62,953 bases of DNA from Hyphomicrobiaceae bacterium (GTDB lineage: Bacteria; Pseudomonadota; Alphaproteobacteria; Rhizobiales; Hyphomicrobiaceae): assembly GCA_025359185.1 (NCBI GenBank), contig JANYHF010000112.1, positions 1-62,953 on the forward strand, given 5' to 3'. Each line of letters starts with the position of its first letter. Position 1 is the first letter of the stretch. The notes below the pieces were generated by a model that was not told where the DNA came from, did no database searches, and worked only from the letters and a program-made list of their open reading frames with translations. A program made the translations under genes and the position numbers. Below, in pieces: positions 52,595 to 62,953 of the stretch.

Positions 52595-53024
52595 GCTGCT
52601 TTCATGCCCACCGCCCAACTGCAGAGCAAGTCATTGATACCCATGGGACCTAGACGGGAGCAGGCCATGCCCGCAAAACCATTGTTACGAATCCGTAAGG
52701 ACCGTGCGACGTGACTGCAATACCCTTGTCGCAATATGGCCCCATCAACCGCTGAATGTTCGGGGTCGCACGTCATTGTGAAATTGGGGTCGTGAAGTTG
52801 GGGGCTCGTCTCAAAGGCAGGTTCAGCACCTGATGCTCGTCGGCAGTGTCCGTCTGTTGGGCATCGAAACTCTCAATCACACCAGTGAATTGATCCTCGC
52901 CAGAACCCTTTGGCGGGCGGCACGTCGTGCTGTCCGCGATTACGGCTCTGTTCGGTTTTCTGATGACGTTGGCCTGAACCTGACAGGCCTGACACTGAAC
53001 GTGAACGCAGCACTGGGATAGGTT
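52595..53024. other. Divergent spacer between mobA and the NRPS-like gene
   Basis: About 430 bp without a supported gene. It must hold the mobA promoter (minus) and the NRPS promoter (plus). CGCCA/TGGCG at 52899-52916 is a weak inverted repeat. Confidence 0.35.
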
Positions 53025-57052
<4,028 letters not shown>

Positions 57053-57056
<4 letters not shown>

Positions 57057-57700
57057 CGGCGGCGGGACCAGTTCAGGTTGCGATCCTCTTCGATCCGAAG
57101 AGTCAAAAACGTGGAGCCGGGGTGGCGGCTGTTGAGGCGCTGGCGAGCGAATGGCTCGGAATACCCGTGACGCTTGCGCACCGCGAGGATGGGTCTCCGA
57201 TTGTGATCGGGGCGACGGACAAACACTTTTCGCTCAGCCATGGGCCCGGTCTCACGGCCATTGCTTTGGCCAGCGCGCCTATCGGCATCGATATCACCGA
57301 GGTCAGCCCAAACACGGCGGACGGCAAAGTCGCCGCGTCGTTGTTTTCGGCTGCCGAACGGTCCTGGCTGGGCGCCCTGCCAGCTGATCATCAGCCTTAC
57401 GCATTTGCACAACTGTGGACGTTGAAGGAGGCACTGCTCAAGCGAGACCGGCGCGGGCTCGATGCCAACGTTCTGCCAGACTTGGACGGGCATTTCGGAG
57501 ATTTGCCAATTCGTAATGACGTGCAACGAGCAACTCCTCACCGAGTCCCCTTCCCCATGGGCGAGGGACAGGGTGAGGGATTGATCATTGACGACATTAG
57601 CCTGCGCCAACTCGGCACCCGTCCGCTCGCTGTCGCAATTTTGGCCGCACCCAATTCGATCATCGCGCTGGCCATCGCCTGGACGATGCTGACCTGCTAA
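57053..57700 (+). CDS. Sfp-type 4'-phosphopantetheinyl transferase with an internal palindromic insertion
   Basis: The 215-residue enzyme should load the carrier domain of the adjacent NRPS. Family motifs are FSLSHGPGLTAIAL, IGIDITEV and QLWTLKEALLKRDRRG. Between residues about 161 and 177 the sequence TPHRVPFPMGEGQGEG is encoded by a palindromic DNA element (57535-57580), which interrupts a region that is normally a surface loop. GTG 57053 overlaps the NRPS stop (GTGA). Confidence 0.88.
57535..57580. repeat. Palindromic repetitive element inside a coding region
   Basis: The element is built of imperfect inverted arms: CTCACC at 57537-57542 against GGTGAG at 57572-57577, and inner arms GTCCCCTTCCCCAT and ATGGGCGAGGGAC around a CCATGG centre. 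Such CCCTCACC...GGTGAGGG units recur in alphaproteobacterial genomes, mainly between genes. Here it is translated in frame. Confidence 0.7.
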
Positions 57701-57709
57701 TCTCGCACC

Positions 57710-58372
57710 ATGACCCCCGATCCTGCCAATACCTTCGACTTCCAGCGCGGCACCGGCGGCGTGCTGTTGATCGCTTGCGGGGCGCTTGGCCGCGAAATCG
57801 TCGAACTCATCGAGTTCAACCGCTGGCCGCATTTCGACGTGCAATGCCTGCCCGCAATTTGGCACAACACGCCCGCCAAAATCCCCGAGGCTGTGCGAGA
57901 GAAGATCCGGGCGGGCAAGGACAAATACGACCGCATTTTCGTGCTCTATGGCGATTGCGGCACCGGCGGGCTGCTCGACATGGTGCTGGCGGAGGAAGGC
58001 GGCGTCGAGCGTATCGGCGGTCCGCATTGCTACTCGTTCTTTTCCGGCAACGCGCTTTTTGAAGCGCGAGCTGACGAAGACATGACAGCGTTTTTTCTGA
58101 CCGACTACCTCGCCCGGCATTTTGATAAGCTGATCTGGGAGGGCCTCGGCTTGGCCAAGCATCCCGAGCTGCGCGACATGTATTTCGGCAATTACACTAA
58201 GCTCGTGTATTTTGCGCAGACCGACGATACCAAGCTGGACATCATGGCTGAAACGGCGGCGGCGCGGCTGGGGCTGACCTACGAGCGGCGCAAAACCGGG
58301 TATGGGGATTTAGCGGCGTTCATGCGGGATGCGCAGGATCATCGGCCACGAAATCCAGTTGCCAGCACATAA
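57710..58372 (+). CDS. DUF1638 protein
   Basis: The 220-residue protein has the DUF1638 features LLIACGALGREI, FVLYGDCGTGGLLD, HCYSFFSG and a C-terminal GYGDL. Conserved cysteines in ACGAL, YGDCGTG and PHCYSF suggest metal or cofactor binding. Members often sit near corrinoid or methyltransferase genes, which is not the case here. Its 3' end overlaps the convergent rlmE gene by 34 bp. The start is 9 bp after the PPTase stop. Confidence 0.88.
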   Translation: MTPDPANTFDFQRGTGGVLLIACGALGREIVELIEFNRWPHFDVQCLPAIWHNTPAKIPEAVREKIRAGKDKYDRIFVLYGDCGTGGLLDMVLAEEGGVERIGGPHCYSFFSGNALFEARADEDMTAFFLTDYLARHFDKLIWEGLGLAKHPELRDMYFGNYTKLVYFAQTDDTKLDIMAETAAARLGLTYERRKTGYGDLAAFMRDAQDHRPRNPVAST

Positions 58373-59064
58373 AGCTCGGCCGAATCCGCGCGGCTGGCTT
58401 CAGGCTTGACGTGCTTCACCGACGAAAAGGCGCGCTTGAGCAGAGTGAGCAGATCCTTCTCTGACCCGCCTTGCAACACCTTGCAGAGGAAAAACCCGTC
58501 GGGTGCCAGGATCTCGGCGGCGAACACCGCCGCTGTGTCGGCCATCGCCATAATGCGCAAATGATCGGTCTGGCGGTGCCCGGTTGCGGGCTCGGCCATA
58601 TCCGACAGCACGCAATCGGCCTGGCCACCCAGGACCGCCTTGATGCGGGTCTCTGCGCCCTCGGCCAGAAAATCCTCCAGCATCACCTCGACATCGCCAA
58701 GCGGGGCCATGCCTTGGATATCAACGGCGACTACTTTGCCGCCCTTCGACTCGCCGGCCCCCACCAGTTTGGCCGCAACCTGCGACCACCCGCCCGGCGC
58801 GGCGCCAAGATCAAGCACGCGCATCCCCGGCTTGAGCAGCCGGTAGCGCTCATGGATTTGCAGCAGCTTGAACGCGGCACGCGACCGGTAGCCTTGCGCC
58901 TGAGCGGCAAGCACGAAAGGGTCGTTCAGTTGCCGGTTCAGCCAGCGCTGAGACGAGGTGGTGCGGCCTTCGGCGGTCTTCAACCGGGTTGAGAGATTGC
59001 GGGCACCCCCGGCCGGACCCTTGATCGGCCGCTTGCCACCGGGTGGCGCCTTGGGTTTTGTCAT
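58339..59064 (-). CDS. rlmE: 23S rRNA 2'-O-ribose methyltransferase RlmE
   Basis: The 241-residue SAM enzyme methylates U2552 of 23S rRNA. It has a basic N-terminal tail typical of Rhizobiales, the SAM loop DLGAAPGGWSQ, and the catalytic K-D-K-E set in SRAAFKL, DCVLSDMAEP, FLCKVLQG and ELYVLATGF. ATG 59064 overlaps the ppx/gppA stop by 4 bp; longer frames would run through that gene. Confidence 0.94.
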   Translation of the reverse strand: MTKPKAPPGGKRPIKGPAGGARNLSTRLKTAEGRTTSSQRWLNRQLNDPFVLAAQAQGYRSRAAFKLLQIHERYRLLKPGMRVLDLGAAPGGWSQVAAKLVGAGESKGGKVVAVDIQGMAPLGDVEVMLEDFLAEGAETRIKAVLGGQADCVLSDMAEPATGHRQTDHLRIMAMADTAAVFAAEILAPDGFFLCKVLQGGSEKDLLTLLKRAFSSVKHVKPEASRADSAELYVLATGFRGR

Positions 59065-60152
59065 GGCCCATCCCGCAGGGCCGGACGGCGATGCGCGCTG
59101 GCTTTGTGTATGCCATCTTCGGCCATCAGGTTGGAGAGGATGCCCTCGCGCAAACCGCGATCCGCAACGCGCAACCGCTGGCATGGCCAAGTGCGCATCA
59201 GCGCTTCGAGGATAGCGCAACCGGCCAGCACCAGATCGGCGCGGTCGCGGCCGATACAGGGTTCGGCGACCCGGCCCTCATAGTTGGTGGCCAAAAGACG
59301 GCCCGACACGGCGCGGACATCGTCGCTATGCAACCAGCAGCCATCAACCCGGCTGCGATCATAGGATTTAAGGCCAAGGTGAATGCCAGCCACCGTGGTC
59401 ACGGTGCCAGAGGTGCCGAGCAAATGTGCCTGCCGCGACTCCAGCTGCTGCGCGATGGCGTGCTGGCGCTCAAATGGCGTGAGCAGGTCCAGCACATGCC
59501 CAACCATGGCTTCAAAAACCTCGTTATCCACCTGACGGCCGCCAAAACGCTCCGAGAGCGTTACGACGCCTAACGGCAACGAGGTCCAGGCTGAAACACT
59601 TTCCTGCACATTCGTACGCTCAAAATCCTGATCACCGATTTGCGGTCCAAAGTCGATCCAGATGAGCTCTGACGACCCGCCGCCGATATCGAAAACAAGT
59701 GCCCCTCCCGACCTGCGATCGATCAGCGAGGCGCACCCTGACACCGCCAGCCGCGCTTCGGTTTCGCGGCCGATGATCTCCAGCGAAAGCCCAGTGCGCT
59801 TCCGCACACGGTCGAGGAAATCATCACCATTGCGCGCGATGCGGCAGGCTTCGGTGGCGATCAGCCGCGTGCGTGTCACGCCCCGCCGGTGCATTTTGTC
59901 TGCACACACATCGAGCGCATCGAGGGTGCGGACCATGGCGATCTCGGAGAGTTCGCCCGACTGCGCCAGGCCTTCGCCAAGGCGGATAATGCGCGAAAAG
60001 GCGTCGATAACATGAAAGCTGCGCCGCGAGGGACGGGCAACCAGCAGACGGCAGTTGTTGGTGCCGAGATCAAGGGCCGCGTAGATAGGATCTGCAGGAT
60101 AGGTTGTCAGCGCAGAAGGCCGTTGGCGGATCATTGGTGCGGCCAGAACCAT
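59061..60152 (-). CDS. Ppx/GppA family exopolyphosphatase / pppGpp phosphatase
   Basis: The 363-residue ASKHA-fold phosphatase has ALDLGTNNCRLL at the N terminus, TEACRIARNG, and the phosphate loop FDIGGGSSELIW. It degrades polyphosphate or converts pppGpp to ppGpp; sequence does not decide which. The true start is uncertain: ATG 60152 is suggested, while a GTG at 60389 would add 79 low-complexity residues. It is co-transcribed with rlmE. Confidence 0.9.
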   Translation of the reverse strand: MVLAAPMIRQRPSALTTYPADPIYAALDLGTNNCRLLVARPSRRSFHVIDAFSRIIRLGEGLAQSGELSEIAMVRTLDALDVCADKMHRRGVTRTRLIATEACRIARNGDDFLDRVRKRTGLSLEIIGRETEARLAVSGCASLIDRRSGGALVFDIGGGSSELIWIDFGPQIGDQDFERTNVQESVSAWTSLPLGVVTLSERFGGRQVDNEVFEAMVGHVLDLLTPFERQHAIAQQLESRQAHLLGTSGTVTTVAGIHLGLKSYDRSRVDGCWLHSDDVRAVSGRLLATNYEGRVAEPCIGRDRADLVLAGCAILEALMRTWPCQRLRVADRGLREGILSNLMAEDGIHKASAHRRPALRDGP

Positions 60153-60462
60153 AGCGGCGGCCTGAACGGTGCTCACCGTTTCAGGTCCGGCGTTCGGCCC
60201 TGTCCCGCACACGGCTGACCGAGTGGCTCCAGCCTGAGCCACCTCACAGTCAGCACCTGTCGGGCGAACTTGATCGTTCGACCCTTGCACGCAAATCCCC
60301 AGCGCCTGGATTTTAGGCCAATTGCTGCCGAAACAGCACCGGCCAACGTCTTGCATCAGGCGTTCCGCTGGAATCACCCTTGAGCCCACATTAGCAGGTT
60401 CGCATTGCGGGTAAAGGCCGTGGGCGCTGAAACACTTGGAAGTTTTTTTGCCAAGCCACCGG
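60153..60462. other. Divergent spacer between ppx/gppA and the M15 peptidase
   Basis: About 310 bp, possibly partly coding if the phosphatase starts at its upstream GTG. No clear motif is seen. Confidence 0.3.
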
Positions 60463-61335
60463 ATGCGGATGAGCGGCGTCTATGTTATCTGCAGCACACC
60501 ACTAAAACAGCGAGGCCCGGCCATTTTCACCATCTCCAGATGTCCAGCAGTCCGGGTTATCGCGTGTCTGACCAGCGTCCTGGCGCTCAGTGCCAATAGC
60601 TTGGGGCAAAGCCTCAAGCCATACGATGGCGTCATCAGCCGACTGGTCGCAGCCTACCCAGACTTTCTGACCCAGCAGGACGGCAACAATCTGATCTGGA
60701 TCGATGGCACCAAAATGCCGATTGACGACGGCATCGCGGACAAGCCTGTCGAAAAACTGCTGGAAACGCCCGACCTCAAGGACCAATTCCATTTCCCTTA
60801 CGTTCCCGGCAAACCGGCCGCTGCGCCGCTAGAGAACGAGGACCCGGGCCGCATCCGTTTCGACCCGCTGTTCCGCAAGATGTATGGCGATTGCCGCAAA
60901 GGCGGCGTCAGCGGCGATATGGTACAGGTGGCGTGGCTGCCCAAGCACAATGGCGGGCGCGTCATGGCGACCAAGATCAACGGTGTCGCGGCGCACTTGC
61001 AGGAGGTCTCGGACGAACTTGATACGCTGCCTGATCAATTCATGACCTTTCTCATGCCGACAGCCGGCACCTTCAATTGCCGGGTGATCGCGGGGACGGA
61101 CAGGGCCAGCGTGCACGCCTATGGTGCCGCTATCGATATCAACACCAAGCACGCGCATTACTGGCGCAACGCCAAGGCCGGGGCCGGTGGCACGCTCGCC
61201 TACCAGAACGAAATCCCCTTCGAGATCGTCGATATTTTCGAGCGGCACGGCTTCATCTGGGGCGGCAAGTGGTATCACTACGATACCATGCATTTCGAGT
61301 ACCGGCCCGAACTGTTGCCGCCCCTCACGAGGTAG
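60463..61335 (+). CDS. M15-family peptidase (D-Ala-D-Ala carboxypeptidase-like)
   Basis: The 290-residue exported peptidase has a hydrophobic N-terminal segment (VIACLTSVLALSANSLG). The zinc site SVHAYGAAIDIN fits SxHxxGxAxD, and the second motif is WYHYDTMHFEYRPEL. It should trim peptidoglycan stem peptides in the periplasm. ATG 60463 is uncertain; ATG 60469 is equally possible. The amidase gene follows after 6 bp. Confidence 0.87.
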   Translation: MRMSGVYVICSTPLKQRGPAIFTISRCPAVRVIACLTSVLALSANSLGQSLKPYDGVISRLVAAYPDFLTQQDGNNLIWIDGTKMPIDDGIADKPVEKLLETPDLKDQFHFPYVPGKPAAAPLENEDPGRIRFDPLFRKMYGDCRKGGVSGDMVQVAWLPKHNGGRVMATKINGVAAHLQEVSDELDTLPDQFMTFLMPTAGTFNCRVIAGTDRASVHAYGAAIDINTKHAHYWRNAKAGAGGTLAYQNEIPFEIVDIFERHGFIWGGKWYHYDTMHFEYRPELLPPLTR

Positions 61336-61341
61336 CCAGCC

Positions 61342-62781
61342 ATGACCGAACCCTGTGACCTTACCGCCACCGAGGCCCGGCGTCTGATTGGCCGCAAGCA
61401 GCTATCACCGGTGGAACTGATTACGAGTTGCATCGGCCGAATCGGCAAGGTGAACGGCACGGTCAACGCGGTGGTGGCGATGGATGCCGAACGGGCGATG
61501 GCAAAGGCTCGCGAGGCCGAACGCGCTGTGATGTCTGGCGCGCCGCTCGGGGCGCTGGCGGGGCTGCCGGTGGGCATCAAGGATCTCGACAACACCGCGG
61601 GATTGCGGACGACGCAAGGGTCGCTGCTGTTCAAGGATTTCGTGCCGGACGCTGATGATCCGATGGTTGCGAACATACGCCGCGCGGGCGGCATCGTCTT
61701 GTGCAAAACCAATACGCCGGAGTTTGGCGCCGGGGCCAACACGGTCAACCGCGTCTACGGCGCCACGGGCAATCCGTTCAACACCACCTTGAGCGCCGCC
61801 GGCTCCTCGGGCGGCGCGGCGGCGGCACTGGCGACGGGCATGGTGGCACTGGCGACCGGCTCTGACATGGGCGGCAGCCTCCGCACGCCCGCAGGCTTTT
61901 GCGGCGTCGTCGGGTTCCGTCCGTCGCCTGGCCTCGTCCCCGATCCCACATCATCTGTGGCCCTCTCACCCTTCGCCGTGCTTGGGCCGATGGGCCGCAC
62001 CGTCGACGATACGCACCTGCTGCTGATGGCGCAGCTGGACGTTGACCGGCGCGATGCGTATTCCAGCGCCGACACCCACGCTATTCCGTGTGCCCTGCAA
62101 GGGGCCGATCTGTCGCGCGTTCGTGTGGCGTTTTCGGCTGATCTCGGCGCGGCGCCGGTTGATAGCAACATCCGCCAGGTATTTGCCGCCAAGACCGCCC
62201 GCTTTGCCTCGGTCTTTGCCAGCACCCAACAGCGCGATCCGGACCTGACCGGGGTCCACCAGGCCTTTGAAGTGCTGCGGGGAATCACCTTCGTGGCGGC
62301 CTTCCGCGAGTTGGTCGCCAAGCAGCGCGACCTGCTTGGCCCCAACATCATCGACAACACCGACCGGGCGATGGCCTGGACGCTTCAGGATGTGGCCGAG
62401 GCGCACAAAGTCCAGACCGCCATCTACCGCAATTTTATCGGCTTCTTCCGCGATATCGACGTGCTGATCTGCCCGGCCGCCGCCGTCTCGCCGTTCCCGC
62501 ACGCCCAGCGCTCAGTAACCCACATCAACGGCGAAGCGATGCCGACCTATATGCGCTGGCTCACCCTCGTCTATGGCTTAACCATGGCGCTTCCGGCGGT
62601 GTGCTGCATTCCTTGCGGGCGAGACCACCTGGGACTGCCCTTCGGCATTCAGATCGCTGGCCCGCGCGGTTCGGACGCCAAAGTGCTGGCGATTGCTAAA
62701 AGCCTCGCCGAAGTGCTTGCGGACGATCCGGAAACGGCGCGGCCTTTGCCGGACCTCACAAAACTCCACACGGGGACTTGA
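61342..62781 (+). CDS. Amidase signature family enzyme
   Basis: The 479-residue amidase has the Ser-cisSer-Lys triad: Lys80 in VGIKDLDNT, cis-Ser in AAGSSGGAAAA (155/156), and nucleophile Ser179 in SDMGGSLRTPAG. Such enzymes hydrolyse small carboxamides. A GatA role is unlikely, since gatB and gatC are not adjacent and the C-terminal half differs. It forms an operon with the M15 peptidase. Confidence 0.92.
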   Translation: MTEPCDLTATEARRLIGRKQLSPVELITSCIGRIGKVNGTVNAVVAMDAERAMAKAREAERAVMSGAPLGALAGLPVGIKDLDNTAGLRTTQGSLLFKDFVPDADDPMVANIRRAGGIVLCKTNTPEFGAGANTVNRVYGATGNPFNTTLSAAGSSGGAAAALATGMVALATGSDMGGSLRTPAGFCGVVGFRPSPGLVPDPTSSVALSPFAVLGPMGRTVDDTHLLLMAQLDVDRRDAYSSADTHAIPCALQGADLSRVRVAFSADLGAAPVDSNIRQVFAAKTARFASVFASTQQRDPDLTGVHQAFEVLRGITFVAAFRELVAKQRDLLGPNIIDNTDRAMAWTLQDVAEAHKVQTAIYRNFIGFFRDIDVLICPAAAVSPFPHAQRSVTHINGEAMPTYMRWLTLVYGLTMALPAVCCIPCGRDHLGLPFGIQIAGPRGSDAKVLAIAKSLAEVLADDPETARPLPDLTKLHTGT

Positions 62782-62924
62782 TGACGCCTTGGTAAGCTCT
62801 TGACTGCTTCCGCACTGTCAGTAGCTTTTGCAGTTGTCCGGTTTTGATAGCACATCAGTTGTCCGCTTCGGGGCTCACTGACGATCGCTGGTGGAAGCGG
62901 GGGACACCAGCGTCGTTTGGGTCA

Positions 62925-62946
62925 GGGCGCAGCTCTTGCTGCGCCC
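62925..62946 (+). terminator. Strong hairpin terminator near the window end
   Basis: GGGCGCAGC and GCTGCGCCC form a perfect 9-bp stem with a TCTT loop, followed by TTGT. It lies 144 bp after the amidase stop; no gene is seen between. Confidence 0.65.
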
Positions 62947-62953
62947 TTGTCGG

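Overview
The window looks like a chromosomal segment of a GC-rich alphaproteobacterium, most likely of the Hyphomicrobiales (Rhizobiales). The main reasons are the irr-fabA-fabB-fabI gene order, a SigF/NrsF-type ECF sigma pair driving a bufferin cluster, a ppx/gppA-rlmE pair, and high third-position GC. Placement below order level is not supported.

Left part (1-14.5 kb), defence. A truncated Csb2 gene (type I-G Cas5-Cas6 fusion, only the Cas6-like half) lies next to a type III CRISPR-Cas locus. The plus-strand operon encodes an HD-less Cas10 with an intact GGDD, a Cas7-Cas5-Cas11 fusion, a double Cas7, Csx19 and a Cas7 with a large insertion. This is the subunit set of the type III-D variant (III-Dv) described from Synechocystis. 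The operon is followed by an unrecognised polytopic membrane protein whose Shine-Dalgarno sequence sits in a perfect hairpin. A divergent minus-strand pair encodes a small conserved protein and a CARF protein with a probable winged helix. Between the two operons is a three-repeat CRISPR array. No cas1, cas2 or complete cas6 is present. A decayed LuxR/TPR regulator marks the right edge of this accessory region.

Middle (15.5-30.7 kb), type II secretion. gspK and gspD, then gspL, gspM and a gspC/N-like gene (minus), gspE, F, H, I and J (plus), and gspG plus a prepilin peptidase (minus) form a complete-looking system in several transcription units. Nested inside it are a Tat-targeted multicopper oxidase and a SCO1-cytochrome c fusion, which suggests the oxidase is the cargo or is linked to it by copper or redox chemistry.

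31.4-37.3 kb, signalling. There is a NarL-type kinase/regulator pair, a glycine-rich PepSY-like secreted protein, a histidine kinase that has lost its phospho-acceptor His, a receiver-only response regulator, and a third kinase.

37.9-44.7 kb, metal stress. SigF-NrsF precedes bufA-bufB-bufC-doxX (copper-binding bufferin RiPP). A second ECF sigma/anti-sigma pair is encoded with a cupredoxin and a Tat-exported phosphoesterase. ECF-like promoters are visible in front of both clusters.

45-62.8 kb, mostly housekeeping. Irr, FabA, FabB, FabI, MurI, a DUF4034-like protein, CobS, MobB, MobA, a 1343-residue Pls/PosA-family NRPS with its own phosphopantetheinyl transferase (which carries an intragenic palindromic element), DUF1638, RlmE, Ppx/GppA, an M15 peptidase and an amidase. 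A strong hairpin closes the window. No rRNA, tRNA or complete insertion sequence was recognised.
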